Shown in pieces: positions 35,546-45,076 of a stretch of DNA of 64,000 nucleotides. The notes under the pieces were generated by a model. It worked only from the letters and a program-made list of their open reading frames with translations. It searched no databases and was not told the DNA's origin. The translations under genes were made by a program, and so were the position numbers. Source of the DNA: JBMOUD01 sp049319665 (GTDB taxonomy: Bacteria; Pseudomonadota; Gammaproteobacteria; Enterobacterales; Enterobacteriaceae); contig NZ_JBMOUD010000004.1 of the NCBI RefSeq assembly GCF_049319665.1, forward strand, positions 372,001-436,000, given 5' to 3'. Numbering within the stretch: the first letter of the stretch is position 1; each line of letters starts with the position of its first letter.

Positions 35546-38026
35546 ATGTCAGGTTGGCGTAGACTTTATTATACCCTATTGAATTTACCGCTAAAATTGC
35601 TGGTAAAGAGCAAGGTCATTCCTACAGATCCTATTACCGAGTTGCGTTTAGATACCACTCGGCCGATCGTGTACGTTTTGCCTTATAACTCCAAAACCGA
35701 TTTATTGACACTACGGGCACAATGCCTGGCGCTAAATTTGCCCGATCCCCTTGTTCCTCTGGACATAGATGGCGTGCAATTGCCAAGCCACGTGTTTATT
35801 GGGGAAGGCCCGCGCGTTTTCAGCTATTACAAGCCGAAAGAAGAGTCGGTAAAACTGTTCCACGATTATTTGGACTTACATCGTAATAATCAGAATCTAG
35901 ATATCCAACTGTTGCCGGTATCGGTAATGTTTGGCCGTTCCCCTGGCCGAGAAAGCCAGGAAACGCCACATTTACGCGTCCTGAACGGCGTGCAGAAATT
36001 CTTTGCCGTGCTGTGGTTAGGGCGAGACAGTTTCGTGCGCTTCTCCAATACTGTGTCCCTGCGCCATATGGCAACGGAACATGGCACGGATACCATTATT
36101 GCGCAAAAACTGGCGCGCGTAGCGAGAATGCATTTCTCTCGTCAACGTCTGGCTGCCGTAGGGCCACGCATACCAGTGCGTCAGGATCTGTTTAATAAAC
36201 TGTTGGCGTCTAAAGCGATTGAAAAAGCGGTCGAAGAAGAAGCACGCAGCAAAAAAATCACCCATGAAAAAGCCAAGCAAAATGCTATCGCGCTGATGGA
36301 AGAGATTGCCGCGGATTTCAGCTATGAAGCCGTGCGTTTGTCCGATCGTGTTTTAAGCTGGACCTGGAACCGGCTGTACAAAGGTATCCACGTTAATAAC
36401 GCTGAACGTGTGCGTCAGTTGGCGCAAGATGGCCAGGAAATTGTCTATGTGCCCTGCCATCGCAGCCACATGGATTACCTGCTGCTTTCTTATGTGCTCT
36501 ACCACCAAGGTCTGGTACCACCACATATTGCGGCCGGTATTAACCTAAACTTCTGGCCAGCTGGCCCGATTTTCCGCCGTTTAGGTGCGTTCTTTATTCG
36601 CCGGACATTCAAAGGCAACAAGCTTTATGCAACGGTATTCCGCGAATATCTCGGCGAGCTGTTCACCCGCGGCTATTCGGTAGAATATTTTGTAGAAGGT
36701 GGCCGTTCACGCACCGGTCGTTTGCTGGAGCCGAAAACCGGTACGCTGGCGATGACCATTCAAGCTATGTTACGCGGTGGTTCGCGTCCGATCACGCTAG
36801 TCCCTATCTATATCGGTTATGAACACGTGATGGAAGTGGGCACTTACGCCAAAGAGCTGCGTGGGGCGACCAAAGAGAAAGAAGGCTTTATGCAGATGAT
36901 CAACGGACTACGCAAACTGCGTAACCTCGGTCAAGGCTACGTTAACTTCGGCGAGCCCCTGCATTTAACGCCATATCTGAATCAAAAAGTACCGCAATGG
37001 CGTGATTCTATTGACCCTATCGAAGCACATCGCCCAAGCTGGTTAACGCCAACGGTGCAAGATATCGCCGACAAAATCATGGTGCGTATTAACAATTCGG
37101 CAGCGGCCAACGCGATGAACTTATGTTCAACAGCGCTGCTGGCTTCACGCCAACGTTCTTTGACTCGCGAACAGCTTACTGAACAGCTCGACTGTTATTT
37201 GCAGCTACTGCGCAATGTGCCTTATGCGCCTGATTCAACCGTGCCAGAACTCACGGCAAATCAGTTGCTTGAGCACGCGTTGAACATGAACAAGTTCGAA
37301 GTCGAGAAAGATAATATTGGCGATATCATTATTCTGCCGCGCGAACAGGCAGTGCTGATGACCTACTATCGCAACAATATTCATCATCTGCTGGTGCTGC
37401 CGTCATTAATTGCCAGTATGTTGATTCATCATCAAAAAATCAGTCAAAGCGAGCTGCTGCGTCAGGTCGAATTGATCTACCCTATGATGAAAGCTGAGTT
37501 GTTCATGCATTACAGCAAAGAACAACTCTCTGATGTGCTCAATGTCTTGACCATCGAACTGGCCCGCCAACAACTGATTCATCTTAATGGTGAAACGCTG
37601 TCGCTTAACCCGGCCCGTATTCGCCCACTGCAACTGCTGGCGGCTGGCGTGCGTGAAACGCTACAACGCTATGCGATTACGCTGTTCTTACTCAGTAGTA
37701 ACCCGAGCATCAGTCGTGGAGCGCTGGAGAAAGAGAGCCGGATCATGGCGCAACGCTTATCGGTCTTGCATGGTATCAATGCGCCAGAGTTCTTTGATAA
37801 AGCCGTATTTACTACGCTGGTTGGTACGCTGCGTGACGAAGGCTATATCAATGATATCGGCGATGCGATCCCTGAGCATACCGGTGAGCTGTATAGCATT
37901 CTGAGCGATTTGATGTCGGCAGAAATTAAGCTGACCATAGAAAGTTCTGGTATGCCTTCAGAGTTGCCTCAACCTGAAGCACCGCTGACAGAAACCAAGA
38001 TTGACGTTCGCGATACCGATCATTAA
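35546..38026 (+). CDS. plsB: Glycerol-3-phosphate acyltransferase PlsB
   Basis: An 826-residue inner-membrane-associated enzyme catalysing the first acylation of glycerol-3-phosphate. The acyltransferase HX4D box is PCHRSHMDYLLL and the glycerol-phosphate-binding motifs are FIRRTFKGNKLY and FVEGGRSRTGR. ATG 35546 gives the E. coli N terminus (MSGW); the longer frame from 35435 includes the promoter region. Confidence 0.97.
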   Translation: MSGWRRLYYTLLNLPLKLLVKSKVIPTDPITELRLDTTRPIVYVLPYNSKTDLLTLRAQCLALNLPDPLVPLDIDGVQLPSHVFIGEGPRVFSYYKPKEESVKLFHDYLDLHRNNQNLDIQLLPVSVMFGRSPGRESQETPHLRVLNGVQKFFAVLWLGRDSFVRFSNTVSLRHMATEHGTDTIIAQKLARVARMHFSRQRLAAVGPRIPVRQDLFNKLLASKAIEKAVEEEARSKKITHEKAKQNAIALMEEIAADFSYEAVRLSDRVLSWTWNRLYKGIHVNNAERVRQLAQDGQEIVYVPCHRSHMDYLLLSYVLYHQGLVPPHIAAGINLNFWPAGPIFRRLGAFFIRRTFKGNKLYATVFREYLGELFTRGYSVEYFVEGGRSRTGRLLEPKTGTLAMTIQAMLRGGSRPITLVPIYIGYEHVMEVGTYAKELRGATKEKEGFMQMINGLRKLRNLGQGYVNFGEPLHLTPYLNQKVPQWRDSIDPIEAHRPSWLTPTVQDIADKIMVRINNSAAANAMNLCSTALLASRQRSLTREQLTEQLDCYLQLLRNVPYAPDSTVPELTANQLLEHALNMNKFEVEKDNIGDIIILPREQAVLMTYYRNNIHHLLVLPSLIASMLIHHQKISQSELLRQVELIYPMMKAELFMHYSKEQLSDVLNVLTIELARQQLIHLNGETLSLNPARIRPLQLLAAGVRETLQRYAITLFLLSSNPSISRGALEKESRIMAQRLSVLHGINAPEFFDKAVFTTLVGTLRDEGYINDIGDAIPEHTGELYSILSDLMSAEIKLTIESSGMPSELPQPEAPLTETKIDVRDTDH

Positions 38027-38045
38027 TCGTTAAGTCGCAAATAAA

Positions 38046-38083
38046 ACGCCCGGTGACAGCTCATGTCTACCGGGCGTTTTTTT
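38046..38083 (+). terminator. Intrinsic terminator of plsB
   Basis: ACGCCCGGT (38046-38054) pairs with ACCGGGCGT (38069-38077) and is followed by seven T residues. A residues in front make it potentially active for ubiA on the other strand too. Confidence 0.92.
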
Positions 38084-38117
38084 ATCTCTCTTGCCACGCG
38101 ATTTGGTCGCCAGATTG

Positions 38118-38987
38118 CTACGCGGGGATGCTCATCAAGATACCGATAAACAACACCAGACCCACATAATTATTCTGGCGGAAAGCTTTGAAGCACGCAT
38201 CGCGGTCGCGTTTAGCGGTCATTTTCTGCTGGTGAACAAACAGTGCACCTGATAATAAAACCGTCCAGTAAAACGCTGATTCCAGATGCGCTAGGTGGCC
38301 GACTGCGGCTAACAGCAACAGCATGACCACTTGCAGAATACCGATGATGATATTGTCATAACGACCAAAGAGGATAGCGGTAGATTTCACGCCAATTTTT
38401 AGGTCGTCATCGCGGTCAACCATTGCATACTGGGTGTCATAAATCAGTGACCAACAAATATTCGCGGCAAACAGTAGCCAGCAGACCAAAGGTAAAGACT
38501 GACTGACTGCAGCAAAAGCCATTGGGATTGCCCAGCCAAAAGCCGCACCAAGTACCACTTGTGGCAAGTTGCTAACACGCTTTACGAAGGGATAAATCCA
38601 CGCCAGTGCTAAACCAACAAACGAGAGCAAAATCGTCATGCGGTTGAGCGTCAACACTAGGCAAAACGAAATCAGCACCAAAGTGATAAATAATACTTTG
38701 GCCTGCTTACCGGTGACAACGCCGCTCGCCAGTGGACGATTGGCGGTGCGCTTAACATGCCCATCGACTTTTCTATCGGCGTAATCATTAATGACGCAAC
38801 CGGCCGCCCGCATAAAGAAAACACCAAGGATGAAAACAATTAGGATCGGTAACGGCGGCAGCCCGCCGCTGGCAAGCCATAATGCCCATAAGGTTGGCCA
38901 CATCAGTAACAAGGAACCTATCGGCTTATCAATGCGCATCAGCCGACAATAATCACGCCACGGTCCTTGAGTGAAACTCTCTAGCAT
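38118..38987 (-). CDS. ubiA: 4-hydroxybenzoate octaprenyltransferase UbiA
   Basis: A 289-residue polytopic prenyltransferase of ubiquinone synthesis. It has both Asp-rich motifs, NDYADRKVD (first prenyl-diphosphate-Mg site) and DTQYAMVDRDDD (second). It follows ubiC by 4 bp, so the two are one operon. Confidence 0.97.
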   Translation of the reverse strand: MLESFTQGPWRDYCRLMRIDKPIGSLLLMWPTLWALWLASGGLPPLPILIVFILGVFFMRAAGCVINDYADRKVDGHVKRTANRPLASGVVTGKQAKVLFITLVLISFCLVLTLNRMTILLSFVGLALAWIYPFVKRVSNLPQVVLGAAFGWAIPMAFAAVSQSLPLVCWLLFAANICWSLIYDTQYAMVDRDDDLKIGVKSTAILFGRYDNIIIGILQVVMLLLLAAVGHLAHLESAFYWTVLLSGALFVHQQKMTAKRDRDACFKAFRQNNYVGLVLFIGILMSIPA

Positions 38988-38991
38988 TACT

Positions 38992-39543
38992 TTATTCCCC
39001 TGCTTCTAATTGATCTGGCTCCACCTGATAGAGTGGGGAATCAGGAAGAAAAATCTCAGTGAGTAATAACGGTTTATCCGATAAGCGCAAACGTGAACGA
39101 CGCGCCCAAAGCCCACGATCCTCAAGTGCGAGCACGCCAAGGTGAATATAGTCGCGGGTCAAATTATTACCACTAAATAGATAGCGGCCAAGCGGCACCG
39201 TACCTAAATCCACCAGCGCTTGATCTTCGCCGGTTAGCGTTTCTACCGGAATGACGGTACGTCCCAACAGAAAAGGTTGCCCATCGCCACAGAGCACAAC
39301 TTCACGCAGCCAGTAACGTTCGCTTAAGGGGAGTTGCTGGGCTTCGTTCTCACCTAATTCCTGGCGGTTAATAAAGCCTTCAAACTGCGGTTCAATGGTT
39401 ACCGTCACGCCATGTTGTTCAAAACGGCGGGTCATAGAGCCTATTTCCATAAGCCAGTCGATAACGTCAGCAGGAACATCTTGAGCGTCTTCTAGCCAGT
39501 GGATCGGTGGCTGTGTTGACGATGGGGTTGGTGATTCAGACAT
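38992..39543 (-). CDS. ubiC: Chorismate lyase UbiC
   Basis: A 183-residue chorismate lyase that forms 4-hydroxybenzoate and pyruvate, the entry step to ubiquinone. The conserved segments are WLMEIGSMTRRFE, YWLREVVLC and FLLGRTVIP, with Glu in the late LLLTEIF. It is somewhat longer than E. coli UbiC (165) at the N terminus; GGAG before the ATG supports this start. Confidence 0.94.
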   Translation of the reverse strand: MSESPTPSSTQPPIHWLEDAQDVPADVIDWLMEIGSMTRRFEQHGVTVTIEPQFEGFINRQELGENEAQQLPLSERYWLREVVLCGDGQPFLLGRTVIPVETLTGEDQALVDLGTVPLGRYLFSGNNLTRDYIHLGVLALEDRGLWARRSRLRLSDKPLLLTEIFLPDSPLYQVEPDQLEAGE

Positions 39544-39611
39544 TGACGAACTCCGTAACGAGGCAAAACTGCCCTCGATTAATCATCTGCTCGCATTCTA
39601 ACGCAGAAAGG

Positions 39612-39633
39612 CCCGGTGGTAATTGCCACCGGG
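39612..39633 (-). terminator. Hairpin downstream of psiE
   Basis: CCCGGTGG (39612-39619) pairs with CCACCGGG (39626-39633) in the psiE-ubiC gap. The trailing sequence on the minus strand, CCTTTCT, is a weak T tract, so termination is plausible rather than certain. Confidence 0.5.
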
Positions 39634-39661
39634 GAAAAACATTCCTTCATAACATCATCTT

Positions 39662-40078
39662 TTATTCACGGCGTAATCTTTCACTATTAGCCAGGAAGAG
39701 TGTGATAACCAAGATCAGGATGGCGAAAGAGTACAGCAACGTATCTAAAGGGCTAGTGTGGTCGACAATGATCAAACGGATAATCGCCGTAATACCGATA
39801 TAAATAAAATAGCGTAGTGGGAAGTGGTATCCCGAAGAAAAATACTTGACGATCAGTGCAATAAACTCGAAATACAGGAAGTAAGTAACGATGCCTTCGA
39901 TCAATAAATAAGACGAAGACTCATCATTTTTAAGAAAAAGGACTTGCCCTAAATGATAGGTTTCTCGCCCAAGAAATAGCGTCAGAATAACCGTCAGGCC
40001 CAGTAAAAAAACATTCAAAATTTTCTGCATAATGCCGGAAAGCATCATTGCCTGTTTTGACCCTGCCATGTGATCCAT
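39662..40078 (-). CDS. psiE: Phosphate-starvation-inducible protein PsiE
   Basis: A 138-residue membrane protein with four hydrophobic spans and the conserved core YFLYFEFIALIVKYF and GITAIIRLIIVDHTSPLD. Its function is unknown; the E. coli gene responds to phosphate starvation and CRP. Unlike E. coli it lies next to pgi and ubiC because the mal genes are absent. In-frame starts exist at residues 1, 4, 11 and 12. Confidence 0.93.
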   Translation of the reverse strand: MDHMAGSKQAMMLSGIMQKILNVFLLGLTVILTLFLGRETYHLGQVLFLKNDESSSYLLIEGIVTYFLYFEFIALIVKYFSSGYHFPLRYFIYIGITAIIRLIIVDHTSPLDTLLYSFAILILVITLFLANSERLRRE

Positions 40079-40180
40079 ATCCCATTTTTGTTATTAGTCT
40101 CGGCAGAATACCACAGCTTGTTTGGGGAAAAATGCTGAACCTGCTCATAAATCTGAATGGTTGGATTACTGTTTATAAAC

Positions 40181-40208
40181 AAAAGGGCCAACTCAAAAGA
40201 GTTGGCCC
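40181..40208 (-). terminator. Intrinsic terminator of pgi
   Basis: GGGCCAACTC (40185-40194) pairs perfectly with GAGTTGGCCC (40199-40208). The minus strand continues TTTTG, 50 bases after the pgi stop. Confidence 0.9.
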
Positions 40209-40259
40209 TCAAGGCACTTTAGCTTATGACATCATTGTCTTAAAGAAGACATTGATGCA

Positions 40260-41909
40260 TTACGCACGCCAGTTTTTGAAACGGTTAATCAAACCGTTAG
40301 TCGAGCTATCGTGCGCATTCACCTGCTCGTTGCCGGACAATTCTGGCAGGATACGGTTTGCCAGCTGTTTGCCCAACTCTACGCCCCATTGGTCAAAGGT
40401 GTAGATATTGAGGATAGCGCCCTGAGTAAAGATCTTATGCTCATACAGAGCAATCAACGCACCCAGGCTATAAGGGGTAATTTCACGCAGCAAGATGGAG
40501 TTAGTTGGGCGGTTGCCTTCAAAGACTTTGAACGGTGCAACGTGCTTAACGTCTTCTGGTTTTTTACCCTGCTCAGCAAACTCAGCTTCGACAACATCCA
40601 GTGATTTACCAAATGCCAATGCTTCAGTCTGCGCGAAGAAGTTAGACAGCAGTTTCGCATGGTGGTCGCCCAAGGCATTGTGGCTAATCGCAGGTGCGAT
40701 AAAGTCACAAGGAACCATTTTAGTCCCTTGGTGAATCAACTGATAGAACGCATGCTGACCATTAGTACCAGGTTCGCCCCAGATAATTGGGCCAGTCTGG
40801 TAATCTACTGGGTTGCCGTTACGGTCGACGTATTTGCCGTTGGACTCCATATTTCCTTGTTGGAAATAGGCTGAGAAACGGTGCATGTATTGGTCATATG
40901 GCAGAATAGCTTCGGTTTCTGCACCGAAGAAATCGTTGTACCAAATACCGATCAGTGCCAACAACACCGGCAGGTTTTTCTCAGCTGGCGTTTCAGCGAA
41001 GTGTTTATCCATCGCGTGAGCGCCGCTCAGCAGTTTTTCGAAGTTCTCAAAACCAACTGACAGAGCAATCGACAGACCAATAGCTGACCACAGAGAGTAA
41101 CGTCCCCCTACCCAGTCCCAGAATTCAAACATGTTGTCGGTATCGATACCGAACTCTGCCACGGCTTTACCGTTGGTAGACAGCGCTGCAAAGTGTTTAG
41201 CAACGTGTTTATTGTCACCGGCAGTTTTCAAGAACCAGTCGCGCGCGCTATGGGCGTTCGTCATGGTTTCTTGAGTGGTAAACGTTTTAGAAGCCACCAG
41301 GAACAAGGTGGTTTCTGGGTTCAATGGTTTCAGCGTTTCGGCAATATGGGTACCGTCAACGTTAGAAACGAAATGCATGTTCAGGTGATTTTTGTAAGGG
41401 CGCAGCGCCTCGGTCACCATGAAAGGGCCAAGGTCTGAGCCACCGATACCAATATTCACCACATCGGTAATGGTTTTGCCGGTATAGCCTTTCCACTCAC
41501 CGCCAATCACGCGATCGCAGAAGCCTTTAATTTTTGCCAGTACCGCATTCACTTCTGGCATGACATCTTTGCCATCAACAACGATTGGCGTATTGCTGCG
41601 GTTACGCAACGCAACGTGCAGCACGGCACGGTCTTCAGTGCGGTTGATCTTCTCACCAGAGAACATCGATTTGATGGCATCTTGCAACTGAGTTTCTTTC
41701 GCCAGCGCCTGCAGTTTATCCAATGTCTCACTGGTAATACGGTTCTTTGAGTAATCCACCAGCATCTGATCGTCAAACGTTGCTGAGAATTTGGAGAAAC
41801 GATCGGCATCTTCAGCGAAAAGCTGACTAATCTGCACATCTTTCATTTTATCGAAATGCTGCTGCAGCGCCTGCCAGGCAGCGGTTTGGGTAGGATTGAT
41901 ATTTTTCAT
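40260..41909 (-). CDS. pgi: Glucose-6-phosphate isomerase
   Basis: A 549-residue Pgi, the E. coli length. PGI signatures are VNIGIGGSDLGPFM, the FDQWGVELGKQLA segment with the catalytic lysine, and the Glu-containing GNMESNGKYVD. It interconverts glucose-6-phosphate and fructose-6-phosphate. Monocistronic with its own terminator. Confidence 0.97.
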   Translation of the reverse strand: MKNINPTQTAAWQALQQHFDKMKDVQISQLFAEDADRFSKFSATFDDQMLVDYSKNRITSETLDKLQALAKETQLQDAIKSMFSGEKINRTEDRAVLHVALRNRSNTPIVVDGKDVMPEVNAVLAKIKGFCDRVIGGEWKGYTGKTITDVVNIGIGGSDLGPFMVTEALRPYKNHLNMHFVSNVDGTHIAETLKPLNPETTLFLVASKTFTTQETMTNAHSARDWFLKTAGDNKHVAKHFAALSTNGKAVAEFGIDTDNMFEFWDWVGGRYSLWSAIGLSIALSVGFENFEKLLSGAHAMDKHFAETPAEKNLPVLLALIGIWYNDFFGAETEAILPYDQYMHRFSAYFQQGNMESNGKYVDRNGNPVDYQTGPIIWGEPGTNGQHAFYQLIHQGTKMVPCDFIAPAISHNALGDHHAKLLSNFFAQTEALAFGKSLDVVEAEFAEQGKKPEDVKHVAPFKVFEGNRPTNSILLREITPYSLGALIALYEHKIFTQGAILNIYTFDQWGVELGKQLANRILPELSGNEQVNAHDSSTNGLINRFKNWRA

Positions 41910-42154
41910 AGCAATGCTCTTTGGCTGGAGAATGAAAGTAACGTTACGATTTTTAACTCAACTTTCCGGATTGTATCCCTTTATACGCAAGTTGAGATGC
42001 CTTTTCTTGCGATAGGTGATAACTCTGAAACATCATTACTAAAGATAATAATAGATAAACAAATATTAAAATGTCGTGAACACGCGGCCTAGACCGTTGA
42101 CAGATGTTTAATAACCCGTTATTTGTAGGCGCCTAACTTACACCAATGTGTTGT

Positions 42155-42343
42155 AAGCCAGAAGAGGCGCGTCGCTCAGGCAGTGTATCGGAGGAACCGT
42201 ATCCTACGAAGATGCATGATGGGGTGTGACGCCGAGGTCAATAAGCTCACGGAGGGCTGCTGATCGACCGCAGGGGCTGAATCCTCTGGGTTGCCACTGC
42301 GGATGCTTGAAGAGCATTCGCCAAGGTGGAGCGCTTCTGGGTG
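42155..42343 (+). ncRNA. Lysine riboswitch (L-box) in the lysC leader
   Basis: The leader has the L-box landmarks in order: CCAGAAGAGGCGCG (P1 strand and loop E motif), CGGAGGAACCGTATCCT, GTGACGCCGAGGTC, GGGGCTGAATCCTCTGGG and the closing GGTGGAGCGCTTCTGG. CCAGAAG (42158-42164) pairs with CTTCTGG (42334-42340). The arrangement matches the E. coli lysC leader, which blocks expression when lysine binds. About 160 bases of expression platform follow before lysC. Confidence 0.93.
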
Positions 42344-42507
42344 TATCGTAGTATCTCTACGCCTGCTCCCGTTTCCCGCGCTTCCCTTGTGTTACCAAAT
42401 TTTTGGAATATTCCCAATAGACTTCGAGAGCAGCCTCTCTGCAATTTGAAGTATGACGGGTATGGATGGTCGCCAATAAATATGGCATCTCTTACACGAG
42501 GTTTTAA

Positions 42508-43896
42508 ATGAATCAAGCAGCATCCCGCAACGTCAATCCGGCTCCCCTGACTCAATGGGTTGTAGCCAAGTTTGGCGGCACCAGCGTCGCGGATTTCGAG
42601 GCAATGAATCGCAGTGCCGATGTGGTTCTCTCTAATTCCAATGTACGTTTGGTGGTGTTATCTGCCTCTGCGGGTGTCACCAATCTGTTGGTAGAATTGG
42701 CCGAAGGTAAAGAGTCTTCGCGCCGTATTTTCCTGCAAGATGAAATTCGTCGAATTCAATACGCTATTATCGACAAGCTCACACAGCCTGACGTTATTCG
42801 TGAAGAAATCGACCGTATGCTCGATAACGTAGCGATGTTGTCGGAAGCGGCTAGCCTGGCAACTTCTCACGCCTTGACCGATGAACTGGTCAGCCATGGC
42901 GAGCTGATGTCCACGCTGCTGTTCGTCGAAATTTTACGTCAGCGCGCGGTGGCCGCCGAATGGTTCGATGTGCGTAAAGTGATGCGTACTACCGACCGCT
43001 TTGGCCGCGCAGAACCAGATACCAGCACCTTATTTGACCTGTCTGCTCAGCAACTGTTGCCACGTATACAAAATGCCATCGTGGTGACTCAGGGCTTTAT
43101 TGGCGCAGAAGCCAAAGGCCGCACCACCACGCTCGGTCGTGGCGGTAGCGATTACACTGCAGCTCTGCTTGGCGAAGCCTTAAGTCTGGCACGCGTCGAT
43201 ATCTGGACTGACGTACCAGGAATTTACACCACCGACCCTCGTGTGGTGCCAGCGGCGAAACGCATTGACCGCATTGCCTTTGAAGAAGCCGCTGAGATGG
43301 CAACTTTCGGTGCCAAAGTCCTGCATCCAGCCACCTTGCTGCCTGCGGTACGTCGCGGTATTCCTGTTTTTGTTGGCTCAAGCAAAGATCCAGCGGCCGG
43401 TGGCACTATGGTGTGTAATACCACCGAAAATCCACCGTTATTCCGGGCGTTAGCTCTGCGTCGTAAGCAAACGCTGCTGACGCTACACAGCCTGACTATG
43501 CTGCATTCACAGGGCTTCCTGGCGGAAGTGTTTGGCATTCTGGCTCGCCATAATATTTCAGTAGATTTGATCACCACCTCAGAAGTCAGTATTGCACTGA
43601 CGCTCGATACTACCGGTTCAACTTCTTCAGGTGATAGCCTGCTGACCACATCGTTACTGACTGAACTCTCTTCAGTATGCCGTGTGGAAGTCGAAGAGAA
43701 TTTGGCATTAATCGCTCTGATCGGTAATAAATTGTCGCAGGCTCGTGGCGTGGGTAAAGAAGTCTTCGGCGTGTTGGACCCGTTCAACATTCGTATGATT
43801 TGCTACGGGGCCAGCAGCTATAACCTGTGCTTCCTGGTTCCTGGCGATGATGCCAATCAGGTCGTACAAACGCTGCATAAAAACATCTTCGAATAA
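42508..43896 (+). CDS. lysC: Lysine-sensitive aspartokinase III
   Basis: A 462-residue monofunctional aspartokinase with the catalytic signature VVAKFGGTSVADF near residue 18, LGRGGSDYTAALLG, and paired ACT domains at the C terminus that bind lysine. It starts the aspartate-family pathway. Lysine control acts on the enzyme and through the riboswitch in its leader. It is about 13 residues longer than E. coli LysC at its N terminus. Confidence 0.96.
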   Translation: MNQAASRNVNPAPLTQWVVAKFGGTSVADFEAMNRSADVVLSNSNVRLVVLSASAGVTNLLVELAEGKESSRRIFLQDEIRRIQYAIIDKLTQPDVIREEIDRMLDNVAMLSEAASLATSHALTDELVSHGELMSTLLFVEILRQRAVAAEWFDVRKVMRTTDRFGRAEPDTSTLFDLSAQQLLPRIQNAIVVTQGFIGAEAKGRTTTLGRGGSDYTAALLGEALSLARVDIWTDVPGIYTTDPRVVPAAKRIDRIAFEEAAEMATFGAKVLHPATLLPAVRRGIPVFVGSSKDPAAGGTMVCNTTENPPLFRALALRRKQTLLTLHSLTMLHSQGFLAEVFGILARHNISVDLITTSEVSIALTLDTTGSTSSGDSLLTTSLLTELSSVCRVEVEENLALIALIGNKLSQARGVGKEVFGVLDPFNIRMICYGASSYNLCFLVPGDDANQVVQTLHKNIFE

Positions 43897-43939
43897 GATT
43901 TTTGCCTCATTGCGTTTATTTAAAACGCCGTACGAAGAT

Positions 43940-43970
43940 AAAGCCGGATCTCTGTATCCGGCTTTATTAT
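43940..43970 (+). terminator. Intrinsic terminator of lysC
   Basis: AAGCCGGAT (43941-43949) pairs with ATCCGGCTT (43956-43964), followed by TATTATTT, 45 bases after the stop. Confidence 0.88.
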
Positions 43971-44081
43971 TTCTGGGCGGAATCTTTGTTGCCTGAATAG
44001 GCCAGAAAAGCTACAAAGAACAGTCACAACAAAAACACATCACAACACCATAAATAAGAAATAATAAGGATCACTCCTCAC

Positions 44082-45002
44082 ATGTTAGCCCTGATTACTC
44101 GCCTGTTTCCATTATGGGCCGTATTGCTGGCGGTCGCCGCCTATTACTCGCCCCACACCTTCACGCCGCTAGGCCCTTACGTTAGCCCGCTACTGATGCT
44201 GATTATGTTCGCGATGGGCGTCACTCTTGAGTTCGGAGATTTCAAACGCGTGCTATCTCGCCCGGCCCCGGTTGCCGTGGCTACGTTTCTACATTATCTA
44301 ATCATGCCCTTGGCTGCCTGGTTGCTGGCCAAGCTGTTCCATATGCCAGCCGATCTCTCAGCCGGGATGATTTTGGTCGGCAGCGTTGCCAGCGGTACCG
44401 CCTCTAACGTAATGATCTATCTGGCAAAGGGCGATGTTGCGCTATCAGTGACGATCTCTGCCGTATCAACGCTGATTGGCGTGTTTGCTACCCCGCTGCT
44501 CACTCGTCTGTACGTCGATACGCATATCAAAGTCGATGTTGTTGGCATGTTGCTGAGTATTCTGCAAATTGTCGTCATCCCGATTTTCGCCGGTTTGGTG
44601 CTGCATCACCTGTTTACCAAAACCGTCAAACGTATCGAGCCACTATTACCGCTCCTCTCCATGGTGTGCATTTTGGCGATTATCAGCGCGGTCATTGCCG
44701 CCAGCCAAAGCCTGATCTCATCGGTAGGTCTGGTCGTCATTGTGGCCGTGGTTATGCACAACGCAATTGGTCTGTTGGGGGGATATTGGGGCGGCAAATT
44801 GTTTGGCTTCGATGAAACCACCTGTCGCACTATGGCACTGGAAGTGGGGATGCAAAACTCCGGCCTGGCAGCGACCTTGGGCAAAATCTACTTCACGCCG
44901 GTCGCTGCACTGCCGGGCGCTATCTTCTCGGTATGGCATAACATGTCCGGTTCACTGCTGGCTGGATATTGGTCGGGAAAACCGGTTAAAAAGAGCAAAT
45001 AA
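44082..45002 (+). CDS. panS: Bile acid:sodium symporter family transporter, PanS-like
   Basis: A 306-residue BASS-family protein with about ten hydrophobic spans. Conserved segments are LMFAMGVTLEFGDFK, GSVASGTASNVMIYLAKGD and ALEVGMQNSGLAATL. Relatives in enterobacteria (PanS) import ketopantoate. The family assignment is firm; the pantothenate-precursor substrate is inferred from overall resemblance. Confidence 0.75.
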   Translation: MLALITRLFPLWAVLLAVAAYYSPHTFTPLGPYVSPLLMLIMFAMGVTLEFGDFKRVLSRPAPVAVATFLHYLIMPLAAWLLAKLFHMPADLSAGMILVGSVASGTASNVMIYLAKGDVALSVTISAVSTLIGVFATPLLTRLYVDTHIKVDVVGMLLSILQIVVIPIFAGLVLHHLFTKTVKRIEPLLPLLSMVCILAIISAVIAASQSLISSVGLVVIVAVVMHNAIGLLGGYWGGKLFGFDETTCRTMALEVGMQNSGLAATLGKIYFTPVAALPGAIFSVWHNMSGSLLAGYWSGKPVKKSK

Positions 45003-45019
45003 TTACCCGCTTGAAACAT

Positions 45020-45062
45020 AAAAAAACGGCTGGAATCTGCATTGATCCCAGCCGTTTTATTT
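45020..45062. terminator. Bidirectional terminator between panS and yjbB
   Basis: AAAACGGCTGG (45023-45033) pairs with CCAGCCGTTTT (45048-45058), with A and T tracts on both sides. It serves the two converging genes. Confidence 0.9.
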
Positions 45063-45076
45063 TATGGTCTATGGCG